Of a DNA stretch of 48,203 nucleotides, positions 1 through 8,609 are shown piece after piece (position 1 is the stretch's first letter; each line of letters opens with the position of its first letter). The translations under genes and the position numbers were made by a program. This stretch comes from Pseudomonadota bacterium (GTDB lineage Bacteria > Pseudomonadota > Gammaproteobacteria > Magnimaribacterales > D2472): the NCBI GenBank assembly GCA_028404565.1, contig JAOOBR010000009.1:1-48203 (forward strand). Direction: 5' to 3'. The notes under the pieces were generated by a model. That model worked only from the letters and a program-made list of their open reading frames with translations. It was not told the origin of the DNA and did not search any database.

Positions 1-225
1 TTTGAATCTGCTGGAATAGTTACAAGGCATAACTTTGAAGAGGGGCACTCAGTCTATGAGATGACCCAAGATCATCATCATGACCATATGGTTTGCGTTG
101 ATACTGGAAAAACTATCGAGTTTCATGATCCAGAAATTGAAAAGAAACAGGATGATATTGCTGCTTCTCATGGGTATGAGATTGTAGAGAGAAGTTCAGT
201 TATTTTCGTCAAAAAGACTGATTAA
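1..225 (+). CDS. fur: Ferric uptake regulator Fur, C-terminal part (5' end outside window)
   Basis: This is the last 74 residues of Fur, the iron-responsive repressor; the DNA-binding N-terminal half lies outside the window. The visible part is the dimerisation and metal-binding domain, with the histidine cluster DHHHDHMVCVDTGK (residues 24-37 of the fragment) followed by IEFHDPEIEKKQ. E. coli Fur has CLDCGK here; this protein keeps the first cysteine and has Thr in place of the second, and it ends without the later Cys pair of the E. coli tail. Pseudomonas Fur has the same arrangement, so this is a known variant and not damage. The stop codon is 52 bases before grpE, and recN, which often separates fur from grpE, is absent. 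Confidence 0.93.
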   Translation, partial: FESAGIVTRHNFEEGHSVYEMTQDHHHDHMVCVDTGKTIEFHDPEIEKKQDDIAASHGYEIVERSSVIFVKKTD

Positions 226-231
226 AAAAAG

Positions 232-259
232 CTTGAAGTAATTCCACAAATCCCTATAT
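232..259 (+). promoter_or_regulatory. Sigma-32-type heat-shock promoter of grpE-dnaK-dnaJ
   Basis: CTTGAA (232-237), a 14-nt spacer, then CCCTATAT (252-259) closely match the RpoH consensus CTTGAAA / CCCCATnT. Transcription would start near 265-267, leaving a leader of about 11 nt that begins at the Shine-Dalgarno sequence AGGGAG (267-272). The site lies in the only gap between fur and grpE. Seen: both boxes and the spacing. Inferred: RpoH recognition. Confidence 0.75.
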
Positions 260-277
260 ATCTTCTAGGGAGAAAAT

Positions 278-796
278 ATGTCTAAAGAAAAGAATGAAGA
301 TATCACAGATGATATTCATTCCGAATCTGAAACTGACGAACTTGAGGAGTCCAATGAAGTTTCAGATGAAGAAAGAATAGCTGAATTAGAAGACACGATA
401 CTTAGATTAAGAGCTGAACTTGATAATTCACAGAAGCGCTCTGTAGCTGAGGTTGAAAAAGCTCATAAATATGGTGTTGAGAGATTGCTTTTAGAGTTAT
501 TGCCTGTTGTAGACAATTTAGAACACGCTTTAAAGAATCTAAGTAAGGATGTTTCTGACTCTGATAAAGAGGGTATTGAGTTAACACTTAAGTCTTTTGA
601 GTCTGCTCTTGATAAATTTGGAATTAGTCCTATTTATCCCATTAGTGAGGATTTTGATCCTATTCAGCACGAGGCTGTCTCTGTAGTTAAGGATGGAAAA
701 CATGCTGACAACAAGATTGTTGAAGTGATGCAGAAGGGGTGGAAACTTCATGAGAGAGTTATTAGACCAGCAAGAGTTGTGGTCGTAAAAAATTAG
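278..796 (+). CDS. grpE: Nucleotide exchange factor GrpE
   Basis: GrpE is the dimeric co-chaperone that releases ADP from DnaK in the cytoplasmic Hsp70 cycle. At 172 residues it is slightly shorter than E. coli GrpE (197). The first 30 residues are acidic and probably disordered; residues about 30-75 form the long dimerising helix (ERIAELEDTILRLRAEL...); the C-terminal beta domain includes the family-typical stretch HEAVSVVKD and ends WKLHERVIRPARVVV. The ATG has a strong AGGGAG Shine-Dalgarno sequence 5 nt upstream. It is the first gene of grpE-dnaK-dnaJ, 9 bases before dnaK, behind a heat-shock promoter. Confidence 0.97.
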   Translation: MSKEKNEDITDDIHSESETDELEESNEVSDEERIAELEDTILRLRAELDNSQKRSVAEVEKAHKYGVERLLLELLPVVDNLEHALKNLSKDVSDSDKEGIELTLKSFESALDKFGISPIYPISEDFDPIQHEAVSVVKDGKHADNKIVEVMQKGWKLHERVIRPARVVVVKN

Positions 797-805
797 AGGA
801 AATTT

Positions 806-2728
806 ATGTCAAAAATAATAGGAATAGATTTAGGTACAACAAATAGTTGTGTTGCTGTTGTAGAGGGGCAACAGCCGAAAGTTATTGAAAATTCAGAAGG
901 TGGAAGAACCACTCCTTCAGTTATTGCTTATACTGATGGTGATGAAGTTCTTGTTGGAACACCTGCCAAAAGACAGGCTGTAACCAATCCTGAAAAAACT
1001 CTTTATGCCATTAAAAGATTAATTGGAAGAAGGTTTAACGACGATGTTGTTAAAAAAGATGCTGATATGGTTCCTTACAAGATCATCAAAGCAGACAACG
1101 GTGATGCTTGGGTTGGGGTAGATGACAAAAAATTAGCACCACCACAAGTTTCTGCAGAAATACTCAAGAAAATGAAAAAAACTGCTGAAGATTATCTTGG
1201 CACAGATGTTAAGGAAGCAGTTATAACTGTCCCAGCTTATTTTAATGACTCCCAAAGACAGGCCACTAAAGATGCCGGGAAGATAGCAGGATTAGAAGTT
1301 AAACGAATAATTAATGAACCAACTGCAGCTGCGCTGGCATATGGTCTTGATAAAGGTAAAGGAGATTCAGTTATTGCTGTATATGACCTTGGTGGCGGAA
1401 CTTTTGATATTTCGATAATTGAAATATCAGAAGTTGATGGCGAACATCAGTTTGAGGTGCTATCAACAAATGGAGATACTTTCCTTGGAGGAGAGGATTT
1501 TGATTTAAGATTGATAGATTTTTTTGTTGAAGAGTTTAAAAAAGATTCAGGGTTTGATTTGAAAAGTGATCCGTTAGCTCTTCAAAGATTGAAAGAGGCT
1601 GCCGAAAAGGCAAAAATAGAATTATCTTCTTCAGAGCAGACTGAAGTTAATCTGCCTTACATTACTGCGGATGCTAGTGGTCCAAAGCACTTTGTTCAAA
1701 AAATTACCAGGGCTAAGTTAGAGTCATTAGTTGAAGATTTAGTTGATAGAAGCATATCTCCTCTTGAAACAGCATTAAAAGATGCAAAACTTTCAAAGGA
1801 TAAAATTGATGATATTCTTTTAGTTGGTGGTCAAACTAGAATGCCTCTTGTTCAGAAAAAAGTTCAAGACTTTTTTGGAAAAGAGCCACGAAAAGATTTA
1901 AACCCTGATGAAGCTGTTGCAATTGGTGCAGCGATTCAAGGATCAGTTCTATCTGGCGATACAAAAGATGTACTTCTCCTAGATGTTACACCATTGACGC
2001 TAGGAATTGAGACTCTTGGAGGAGTAGCAACACCTCTAATTGAAAAGAATACGACTATTCCAACTCAAAAATCACAAGTTTTTTCAACCGCCGAGGATAA
2101 CCAAACTGCTGTTACAGTTCACGTAATCCAAGGTGAAAGAAAACAGGCAGCTCAAAATAAATCATTAGGGCAATTTAATCTTACTGATATTCCTCCAGCA
2201 GCAAGAGGAATGCCTCAAATCGAAGTTTCTTTTGATTTAGATGCAAATGGTATTTTGAATGTTTCTGCAAAAGATAAAAATTCTGGCAAAGAGCAATCCA
2301 TAGTCATTAAAGCTTCAAGCGGATTATCAGATGAAGACATTGAAAAAATGGTAAAAGATGCTGAAGCTAATGCTGAGGATGATGCCAAGTTTGAAGAACT
2401 TGTAAAAGTTAAAAATAATGCAGACATGTTATGCCATGCAACAAGAAAAACTGTTTCTGACTCGGGTGATAAATTATCAGATGAAGAAAAAGAACAAATT
2501 GAAGCAGCAGTTAAAGGCCTTGAGGATGCAGCTAAAGCAGAAAATGTTGAGCAAATTGAAGAAGCAACTAAATCATTAAATGATGTATTAACTCCTTTAT
2601 CATCTAAACTTTATAATCAACAACAAGATGGAGAGCCTAATCCTTCAGAAGGGGCTGAAGATTCTCAGGGTAGTGATGACAATACGGTTGAAGCTGACTT
2701 TGAGGAAGTTCAAGAAGAGGATAAGTAG
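806..2728 (+). CDS. dnaK: Molecular chaperone DnaK (Hsp70)
   Basis: This is full-length DnaK (640 residues; E. coli 638), the ATP-dependent Hsp70 that folds and protects cytoplasmic proteins. The nucleotide-binding domain opens with [18 protein letters not shown] and contains the phosphate-loop motif [11 protein letters not shown] near residue 193. The interdomain linker [10 protein letters not shown] lies near residue 388, followed by the substrate-binding beta domain and an alpha-helical lid. The low-complexity acidic tail ends [12 protein letters not shown], close to the usual EEV-type terminus. A Shine-Dalgarno GAGG lies just before the ATG. It is co-transcribed with grpE (9-base gap) and dnaJ (15-base gap), so the three partners of one chaperone cycle are made together. 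Confidence 0.99.
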   Translation: MSKIIGIDLGTTNSCVAVVEGQQPKVIENSEGGRTTPSVIAYTDGDEVLVGTPAKRQAVTNPEKTLYAIKRLIGRRFNDDVVKKDADMVPYKIIKADNGDAWVGVDDKKLAPPQVSAEILKKMKKTAEDYLGTDVKEAVITVPAYFNDSQRQATKDAGKIAGLEVKRIINEPTAAALAYGLDKGKGDSVIAVYDLGGGTFDISIIEISEVDGEHQFEVLSTNGDTFLGGEDFDLRLIDFFVEEFKKDSGFDLKSDPLALQRLKEAAEKAKIELSSSEQTEVNLPYITADASGPKHFVQKITRAKLESLVEDLVDRSISPLETALKDAKLSKDKIDDILLVGGQTRMPLVQKKVQDFFGKEPRKDLNPDEAVAIGAAIQGSVLSGDTKDVLLLDVTPLTLGIETLGGVATPLIEKNTTIPTQKSQVFSTAEDNQTAVTVHVIQGERKQAAQNKSLGQFNLTDIPPAARGMPQIEVSFDLDANGILNVSAKDKNSGKEQSIVIKASSGLSDEDIEKMVKDAEANAEDDAKFEELVKVKNNADMLCHATRKTVSDSGDKLSDEEKEQIEAAVKGLEDAAKAENVEQIEEATKSLNDVLTPLSSKLYNQQQDGEPNPSEGAEDSQGSDDNTVEADFEEVQEEDK

Positions 2729-2743
2729 TAATACTTCTTTATC

Positions 2744-3853
2744 ATGTCAAAAAGAGACTATTACGATGTTTTGGGAGTCTCTAAAAGTGCTTCGGATTCA
2801 GAATTAAAGAAAGCTTTTAAAAAGCTTGCCATGAAATATCATCCTGATAGAAATCCTGATGATGATTCTGCCGCTGAAAAATTTAAAGAAGCTGCCGAAG
2901 CATATGATGTTTTATCAGATCCACAAAAAAAATCTACATATGATCAGTTTGGTCATGCAGGAGTGCAGGGCATGGGCGGAGGCCCAAATTTCAATGACAT
3001 GAATTTCTCAGATATAGGGGACATATTTGGAGATATTTTTGGAGATATATTTGGCGGTGGGAGGTCATCAAGTAGAAGAGCCCGAAGAGGTCAAGATCTC
3101 CAATATAACTTAAATTTATCTTTAAAAGATGCTGTTTTAGGAACCAAGATTAAAATTAAAGTTCCAGCTCAATCACAGTGCAATGATTGTTCTGGATCAG
3201 GTGCTAAACCTGGAACCTCACCGAAAGTTTGTTCTGCCTGCGGAGGTTCTGGACAGATTAGGATGCAGCAGGGATTTTTTTCACTTCAACAAACATGCGG
3301 AACCTGTGGAGGTGCGGGACAAGTGATATCTGAATATTGTTCATCTTGTTCAGGAAAAGGAACTATTGAAAAGGTAAAGACTTTATCGGTAAATATTCCT
3401 GCTGGAGTAGATAGTGGAGACAGGGTTAGACTATCTGGAGAGGGAAACTGGGCAAGAGATGCACAGCCTGGAGATCTATATGTTGCTGTGCGAGTAGATG
3501 ATCATCCTATTCTCGAAAGAGATGGCAAAGATTTATTTATAGAAGCTCCTATACCTTTTTATAAGGCTATCACAGGAGGCTCAATTGAAATTCCATCTTT
3601 AGAAAAGAATATCTCACTTAAAATTCCACCATATACTCAAACTGGAAAAATTTTTAGAATAAAAGGTAAAGGTGCTAGTCACATAAGATCGAGGGGCAGA
3701 GGTGATCTATTGTGCAGAGTAATTGTTGAAATACCCACAACACTAGACAAAAAACAACTCAAAGCACTTGAAGAATTTTCAAAATCAACTGATGAAAGCA
3801 AGAATTTCCCAGGCACCGATCAATTCAAAAAGGTATTCAAAGAGTTAGATTAA
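2744..3853 (+). CDS. dnaJ: Chaperone DnaJ (Hsp40)
   Basis: DnaJ stimulates the DnaK ATPase and delivers substrates to it. All domains of a type I DnaJ are present in order: the J domain with HPD at residues 33-35; a Gly/Phe region with three near-repeats of GDIF; the zinc domain with four CxxCxGxG motifs (CNDCSGSG at 146-153, then [16 protein letters not shown] and CSSCSGKG at 199-206); and the C-terminal substrate-binding domains. Its 369 residues match the family (E. coli 376). No clear Shine-Dalgarno sequence precedes the ATG, so translation probably depends on coupling to dnaK. In many gammaproteobacteria dapB and carA follow; here rpsB does. Confidence 0.98.
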   Translation: MSKRDYYDVLGVSKSASDSELKKAFKKLAMKYHPDRNPDDDSAAEKFKEAAEAYDVLSDPQKKSTYDQFGHAGVQGMGGGPNFNDMNFSDIGDIFGDIFGDIFGGGRSSSRRARRGQDLQYNLNLSLKDAVLGTKIKIKVPAQSQCNDCSGSGAKPGTSPKVCSACGGSGQIRMQQGFFSLQQTCGTCGGAGQVISEYCSSCSGKGTIEKVKTLSVNIPAGVDSGDRVRLSGEGNWARDAQPGDLYVAVRVDDHPILERDGKDLFIEAPIPFYKAITGGSIEIPSLEKNISLKIPPYTQTGKIFRIKGKGASHIRSRGRGDLLCRVIVEIPTTLDKKQLKALEEFSKSTDESKNFPGTDQFKKVFKELD

Positions 3854-3861
3854 ATTTCTCT

Positions 3862-3889
3862 TTGATTTATGTAACATTTTCTATAAAAT
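3862..3889 (+). promoter_or_regulatory. Sigma-70-like promoter upstream of rpsB
   Basis: TTGATT (3862-3867), a 16-nt spacer and TAAAAT (3884-3889) form a plausible vegetative promoter just after the dnaJ stop. Transcription would begin near 3896 and give a leader of about 95 nt before rpsB, consistent with a structured ribosomal-protein leader. An overlapping alternative -10, TATAAA, starts at 3882. Confidence 0.5.
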
Positions 3890-3900
3890 ACACTAACTTT

Positions 3901-3990
3901 TAATCACGAAAGCCTTATTAAAGATTGATTTGGGTGCTTTTTTTAAAGTTTTTCAATCATAGGCTGGAGAAATAACCCAGGAGGAAAAAT
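3901..3990 (+). promoter_or_regulatory. Candidate rpsB leader (S2 autoregulatory, t44-like) RNA
   Basis: The 5' leader of rpsB contains two interleaved complementary pairs: AGCCT (3911-3915) with AGGCT (3961-3965), and TGGGT (3931-3935) with ACCCA (3975-3979). Their order (a, b, a', b') would make a pseudoknot, and the second pair abuts the Shine-Dalgarno AGGAGG (3979-3984). An alternative hairpin, AAAGC (3909-3913) with GCTTT (3936-3940), is followed by a T run and looks like a weak terminator; it excludes the first pair. Gammaproteobacterial rpsB leaders are known S2-binding elements (Rfam t44). The pairings are seen; assignment to that family is inferred. Confidence 0.5.
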
Positions 3991-4980
3991 ATGAGTATTG
4001 TCTCAATAAAAGACCTGCTTCAGGCAGGTGTTCATTTTGGCCATCAATCAAGATTCTGGAATCCGAAAATGGAAGAATATATATTTGATACCAGAAAAAA
4101 AATCAGCATTATCAATTTAGAAACAACCCAAAGTCAGTTAAATGCAGCTGCATCTAGAGTTGAATCTATTTGCTCAAGAGGAAATAAATTACTATTTGTA
4201 GGAACAAAAAGATCAGCAAGCAAATCAATTAGAGAAAAAGCATCATCACTTGGCCTTCCTTATGTAGATAAAAGATGGCTTGGTGGAACACTGACAAACT
4301 GGAAAACTATTCGAAGCTCGATCAGAAGGCTATCGGATTTAGAGGAAATGATGTCATCAGGCAGGATAGAAAAACTTTCAAAAAAAGAGGCACTTGAGAT
4401 ATCAAGAGAGCATCAAAAACTAATGGAATCTATTGGCGGTATTAAAAACATGAAAGGGCTTCCTGATGCCTTATTCGTTATCGATGTTAAACATGAAAAA
4501 ATTGCAGTAACTGAAGCTCAAAAAATGGGAATTCCAGTTATTGGTCTTGTTGATACAAACTCTAACCCTGAAGGTATAGATGTTGTTATTCCTGGAAACG
4601 ATGACGCAATCAGATCAATTAAGTTAGTCCTTGAAGTTATTGGTGAGGCCTGTGAGAGAGGTCTGGAATCAAAACAAGGTTATGCTCCAGAAACATCTAG
4701 CGATGAATCAGTTCCAGTTATACATAAAGTAAGTGAAGTAAAAATTACTTCAGGTAAGGCCTTAAATCTTGTTGATGAAGCAACGAAAGATGATTTTTTA
4801 CCTGAAGAGAGCATTGAAGAAACTAATGTTGAAGATGATAAAAAAGAGACAGAAAATCAAGAAAATGCAGAAGTAACTAATGAGGCTTCCGCTACTGAGG
4901 AAACGGAAGATAAGAGTGATGTTTCTGAAGAGGAACCAAAAGAAGAGAAAGCTGAAGAAAGCAAAAAAGGAGAAATCTAA
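3991..4980 (+). CDS. rpsB: 30S ribosomal protein S2, with long acidic C-terminal extension
   Basis: S2 is a late-assembling protein of the small ribosomal subunit, on the solvent side near S1. The core (about residues 1-230) is typical, starting with [19 protein letters not shown] and including the family stretch [14 protein letters not shown]. The protein is 329 residues against about 240 in E. coli: the last 90-100 residues are an added tail, and over 40% of the final 58 residues are Glu or Asp. The tail is probably disordered. Translation starts at an ATG with a strong AGGAGG 6 nt upstream. The stop codon shares one base with the tsf start (TAATG), so the two are coupled. Confidence 0.97.
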   Translation: MSIVSIKDLLQAGVHFGHQSRFWNPKMEEYIFDTRKKISIINLETTQSQLNAAASRVESICSRGNKLLFVGTKRSASKSIREKASSLGLPYVDKRWLGGTLTNWKTIRSSIRRLSDLEEMMSSGRIEKLSKKEALEISREHQKLMESIGGIKNMKGLPDALFVIDVKHEKIAVTEAQKMGIPVIGLVDTNSNPEGIDVVIPGNDDAIRSIKLVLEVIGEACERGLESKQGYAPETSSDESVPVIHKVSEVKITSGKALNLVDEATKDDFLPEESIEETNVEDDKKETENQENAEVTNEASATEETEDKSDVSEEEPKEEKAEESKKGEI

Positions 4981-5843
4981 TGGAAATAAAGGCATCCCAA
5001 GTAAAAGAGCTAAGAGAACTTTCTGGTGTTGGAATGATGGAATGTAAGAAAGCCTTAGTCGAAGTTGAGGGAGATATAGAAAAAGCTTTGGATCTTCTTC
5101 GATCTAACAGTGCTCTCAAGGCTGAAAAGAAATCGGCTCGTGTGGCAGCAGATGGCGTTATAAAAGTTCATGTTTCAGAAAATTATGCAACTATGGTTGA
5201 AATCAACTCAGAAACTGATTTTGCTGCTAAAGACGATAGTTTCATTGAGTTTGCAAAGAATATCGAAGAAAGACTTGTCAACAAGAAATATCTTGATGTT
5301 GAAGATTTAAAGAAAGATGTTGAGGAAGATCGACAAAAACTTGTTCAGTCAATCGGAGAAAACATTCAAGTAAGAAGATTGGCTACCCAAGAATTTGATA
5401 GCCCAAAAAAGGTCGGGACTTATCTTCATTCTGATAACAAACTTGCTGCTATGGTTTTATTAAAAGAAGAAAATGATGAACTCGGAAGAGATATTGCTAT
5501 GCATATTTCTGCTTCAGCTCCTTTATCAATAAATGAAGATGGGGTTGATAAAGAAGTTCTTGAAAGAGAGACAAATATTTTTGAATCTCAAGCAAAAGAG
5601 TCAGGCAAAGACGAAAATATCATGCAAAAAATGGTTGAAGGAAAGATAAAAAGATTTCTTAAAGAAGTTACACTGCTCTCTCAAGACTTCATAAAAGATC
5701 CTGATACCTCTATTTCAAAACTTCTTGAAAATAGTGATAATGAGGTAATTTCATTTGAAAGATTCAAAGTTGGTGAAGGTATAGAAGTATCTTCAAAAGA
5801 TTTTGCAGAGGAGGTTGCTGAGCAACTCAATAAAGATGGCTGA
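4980..5843 (+). CDS. tsf: Translation elongation factor Ts
   Basis: EF-Ts recycles EF-Tu by displacing GDP. The N-terminal UBA-like domain (residues about 8-41) includes LRELSGVGMMECKKALVE, and the core contains the EF-Tu-contacting motif TDFAAKD at residues 79-85. At 287 residues it is near the E. coli length (283). It overlaps the rpsB stop by one base and its own last 8 bases overlap the pyrH start, the order rpsB-tsf-pyrH-frr being conserved in proteobacteria. Confidence 0.98.
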   Translation: MEIKASQVKELRELSGVGMMECKKALVEVEGDIEKALDLLRSNSALKAEKKSARVAADGVIKVHVSENYATMVEINSETDFAAKDDSFIEFAKNIEERLVNKKYLDVEDLKKDVEEDRQKLVQSIGENIQVRRLATQEFDSPKKVGTYLHSDNKLAAMVLLKEENDELGRDIAMHISASAPLSINEDGVDKEVLERETNIFESQAKESGKDENIMQKMVEGKIKRFLKEVTLLSQDFIKDPDTSISKLLENSDNEVISFERFKVGEGIEVSSKDFAEEVAEQLNKDG

Positions 5844-6549
5844 TTTAAAATACTCAAGACTTCTTGTAAAGTTCAGTGGCGAATCTGTTGCAGGTGAAGA
5901 GGGGATCGGCATTGACCCCAAAATTTTAGACTCAATGGCCGTATCAATTAAATTATGTAAAGACCTTGGCGCCGAAATAGGAATAGTTATAGGTGGAGGA
6001 AACTTATTTCGAGGAGAAAGGCTCAGTCAATCTGGAATGGATAGAGTTGCTGGAGATCATATGGGAATGTTAGCAACTGTGATGAATGGTATTGCCTTGA
6101 GGGATGCTCTTGAAAGGGCGAATGTTAAAACAAGAGTTATGTCAGCTCTCTCAATTTCAGGACTTGTTGAGCATTTTGATAGAAGAAGAGCTATTCAGCT
6201 TCTTAAAGATGGATATGTAGTAATATTTACTGCTGGAACTGGAAATCCTTTCTTTACAACTGACACTGCAGGTTGTCTTAGGGCAGTAGAAACTCAATCA
6301 GATATTATGCTAAAAGCTACTAGAGTTGATGGTGTATATTCAGCTGATCCTGAGAAAGATCCAAATGCAAAGTTTTATAAAAATATTTCTTTTGAAGAAG
6401 CAATTTCAAAAAATCTTCGAATTATGGATGGTACAGCTCTGACGCTAGCAAAAGATCATAAGTTGCCAATTAAAGTATTTAATTTGAAGGATGAGAACTC
6501 GCTATCATCAATTGCAAAAGGGGAAGATATAGGAACATTAATATTATGA
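5836..6549 (+). CDS. pyrH: UMP kinase
   Basis: PyrH phosphorylates UMP to UDP, the committed step toward UTP and CTP. I chose the ATG at 5836 (237 residues, MADLKYSRLLVKFSGES), which matches the family N-terminus, over the upstream TTG at 5803, which would add 11 residues unlike the family. Motifs of the amino-acid-kinase fold are visible: GGGNLFRG after the first strand and TAGTGNPFFTTDTA at residues 132-145. The start overlaps the end of tsf by 8 bases; an AGGAGG at 5809-5814 is too far upstream to serve this ATG, so coupling is likely. The stop overlaps frr by 4 bases (ATGA). Confidence 0.96.
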   Translation: MADLKYSRLLVKFSGESVAGEEGIGIDPKILDSMAVSIKLCKDLGAEIGIVIGGGNLFRGERLSQSGMDRVAGDHMGMLATVMNGIALRDALERANVKTRVMSALSISGLVEHFDRRRAIQLLKDGYVVIFTAGTGNPFFTTDTAGCLRAVETQSDIMLKATRVDGVYSADPEKDPNAKFYKNISFEEAISKNLRIMDGTALTLAKDHKLPIKVFNLKDENSLSSIAKGEDIGTLIL

Positions 6550-7100
6550 ACACAATAAAAGATGAGACTACTGAAAGAATGCAAAAGTGTATGGATTCTC
6601 TATCAAATCAATTTAATAAAATTAGAACTGGAAGGGCTAACCCTTCCATATTGGACTCTGTAAAAGTTGATTACTACGGTAATCAAACGCCTATTAATCA
6701 AACTGCAAATATAAGCGTTGAAGAAAATAGAACATTAGTAATATCTCCATGGGATAAGACACTAATGCCAGAAATCGAAAAGGCTATAATTTCTTCTGAT
6801 CTTGGATTAAACCCAAGCTCATCTGGCGACCTCATTAGAATAACAATGCCAACTCTCACTGAAGAAACTAGACAAGACTATATTAAACAAGCTAGGACTG
6901 AGGCTGAAAACGCAAGAATTTCTATAAGAAGCGTCAGACGCGACAGCAATCAAACTGCTAGAGATTTAAATACAAAAAGTGAGCTTTCTGATGACGAATT
7001 AAGAGATTTGGAGGTAGAAATCCAAGAAATTACAGATAAATTTATATCTATGATAGATGATCAACTTAAGCATAAAGAAGACGATTTAATTCAAATCTAG
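6546..7100 (+). CDS. frr: Ribosome recycling factor
   Basis: RRF splits post-termination ribosomes together with EF-G. The length is 184 residues (E. coli 185). The three-helix-bundle domain carries the typical RTGRANPSILDSVKVDYYG stretch, and the C-terminal helix has RRDSNQTARDL, which aligns with the conserved IRRDAN region of the family. It overlaps pyrH by 4 bases (ATGA) and is 8 bases ahead of uppS. Confidence 0.98.
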   Translation: MNTIKDETTERMQKCMDSLSNQFNKIRTGRANPSILDSVKVDYYGNQTPINQTANISVEENRTLVISPWDKTLMPEIEKAIISSDLGLNPSSSGDLIRITMPTLTEETRQDYIKQARTEAENARISIRSVRRDSNQTARDLNTKSELSDDELRDLEVEIQEITDKFISMIDDQLKHKEDDLIQI

Positions 7101-7108
7101 TCATAAAA

Positions 7109-7795
7109 ATGAACCTGAAAAATATAGCTATCATAATGGATGGTAATGGGCGTTGGGCAAAAAAAAACAATCTTCAAATTAAAGAAGGTCATGCTAGGGG
7201 AGTATCAGCACTCAAGGAAATAGTTAAGGAATCAGTGAATCAAAATATTGAATCTCTTACGGTTTATGCATTTAGCACTGAAAATTGGAAAAGACCAAAG
7301 TCTGAAGTCAAAGCCATAAATAATCTTATTGTTAATAGTATTAATAATGAGCTGGATGAGTTAATTGAGCAAAATGTAAAAGTCAGATTTTTTGGCGATT
7401 ATTCTAATTTTGGCAAAAAAACTTATGAAAAGATCAAATTTGCTGAAGAGAAATCTTTCAGCAATAAACCTAAACTAAGACTGAATATAGCACTTGGTTA
7501 TGGTGGTAAAATGGACATTATTAATATCGCTAGAGAGGTATCTAGATTGAAAATTAAAGCATCTGATATCAATGACCATACAATTAATGAATTATCGCAA
7601 GTTCCTGAACCCAGTATTGATTTGCTAATTAGGACTGGAGGGGATACAAGGATAAGCAATTTTCTTTTATATCAAATAGCTTATTCTGAGATTCATTTTG
7701 TTAGAAAACTCTGGCCAGATTATTCAAAAAAGGATTTTAAAAGAAACATAAACAAATATTTTAATTCGGAGCGAAGATTCGGTGAGCGAACTTAA
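7109..7795 (+). CDS. uppS: Undecaprenyl diphosphate synthase (cis-prenyltransferase)
   Basis: UppS condenses eight isopentenyl diphosphates onto farnesyl diphosphate to make the C55 lipid carrier for peptidoglycan and O-antigen. The start region IAIIMDGNGRWAKK holds the Mg-binding Asp11, EGHARG follows at 26-31, and the product-side motif LLIRTGGDTRISNFLL is intact. Its 228 residues are slightly shorter than E. coli (253), mostly at the C-terminus. The last 14 bases overlap cdsA. The spacing before the ATG contains no clear Shine-Dalgarno sequence. Confidence 0.97.
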   Translation: MNLKNIAIIMDGNGRWAKKNNLQIKEGHARGVSALKEIVKESVNQNIESLTVYAFSTENWKRPKSEVKAINNLIVNSINNELDELIEQNVKVRFFGDYSNFGKKTYEKIKFAEEKSFSNKPKLRLNIALGYGGKMDIINIAREVSRLKIKASDINDHTINELSQVPEPSIDLLIRTGGDTRISNFLLYQIAYSEIHFVRKLWPDYSKKDFKRNINKYFNSERRFGERT

Positions 7796-8609
7796 ACAAG
7801 AATTTTTAAAGCGCTCAATAACTGCAATTTTTATTTCAGCTATTGTTATCACTTTGATACTTTACTCATCAAATCTGATTTTGAATATCTTCATATCTAT
7901 ACTTTCTTTGGCTTTGTTCCTCGAATGGATGTCAGTTTCAGAATCAAGTAATGGAAAGAGATTAATTTTTTTAATAATGTTTATTATCTTAATAACCGCC
8001 AATTATTATTTTGGAGGATTATTTGAACCAATATCATTTATAACAATGTTGGGAATAACGGTTTGGATTGTAGTTGCTTATCAAATATTCTTTAAGCAAG
8101 GGCGCTTATCTTCAAATTTTGCATTTAATAATTTTTGGGTTGGTTTGCTATTAATATCTGCTTTTTGCTTGGTATGTTTTCAATTAGTAACTGGATCTAG
8201 AATATTTCTATTAGCAGTTATTTTTAATATTGCAGTTTTTGATACTGGTGCATATATCATAGGTAAAAATCTAGGAAAAAATTCATTTCTTCCCAAGCTA
8301 AGTCCTAACAAGACCATTGAAGGATTAATCGGCGGCCTCATTTCTAGTTTATTTTTTGTTATATGCGCATACTTATTCCTAGAAGAAATTTCTCTTGTAC
8401 ATGCATTAACAATGGTTCTTGCAATCCCATTCGCATTATGCGGAGACTACTTTTTTAGTTTTCTAAAAAGAAAAGCAGGTGTTAAAGATACAGGTAGTAT
8501 TCTCCCGGGGCATGGAGGTTTGCTCGACAGAGTTGACTCTCATTTAGCGGCTATTCCAATGACTTTATTTTTTTCACTTCTCTTATATACGGCAGGATCA
8601 TACTTTTGA
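7782..8609 (+). CDS. cdsA: Phosphatidate cytidylyltransferase (CDP-diglyceride synthase)
   Basis: CdsA is the inner-membrane enzyme that activates phosphatidic acid with CTP to CDP-diacylglycerol. The 275-residue protein is mostly hydrophobic helices, with the cytoplasmic motif SPNKTIEG and the C-terminal signature KDTGSILPGHGGLLDRVDS. The start is a GTG inside the end of uppS, with a GGAGCG-type Shine-Dalgarno sequence upstream. The stop TGA overlaps the TTG start of dxr. Confidence 0.96.
   Translation: MSELKQEFLKRSITAIFISAIVITLILYSSNLILNIFISILSLALFLEWMSVSESSNGKRLIFLIMFIILITANYYFGGLFEPISFITMLGITVWIVVAYQIFFKQGRLSSNFAFNNFWVGLLLISAFCLVCFQLVTGSRIFLLAVIFNIAVFDTGAYIIGKNLGKNSFLPKLSPNKTIEGLIGGLISSLFFVICAYLFLEEISLVHALTMVLAIPFALCGDYFFSFLKRKAGVKDTGSILPGHGGLLDRVDSHLAAIPMTLFFSLLLYTAGSYF

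Noticed and set aside
26-150. Fur with a missing zinc cysteine as a degraded regulator
   Set aside because: The same MVCVDTG arrangement and lack of the later Cys pair are normal in Pseudomonas Fur.
251-271. TCCCTA...TAGGGA hairpin covering the grpE Shine-Dalgarno sequence, as an RNA thermometer
   Set aside because: The left arm coincides with the -10 of the sigma-32-type promoter, so the main transcript would start after it and could not form the hairpin. It remains possible only in read-through RNA from fur.
3001-3062. Short tandem repeat in dnaJ (GDIF x3)
   Set aside because: It encodes the normal Gly/Phe-rich linker of DnaJ.
4798-4995. Hydrophobic open frame antisense to the rpsB tail
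   Set aside because: The Phe/Leu-rich reading is the expected complement of Glu/Lys-rich codons (GAA, AAA), not a membrane protein.
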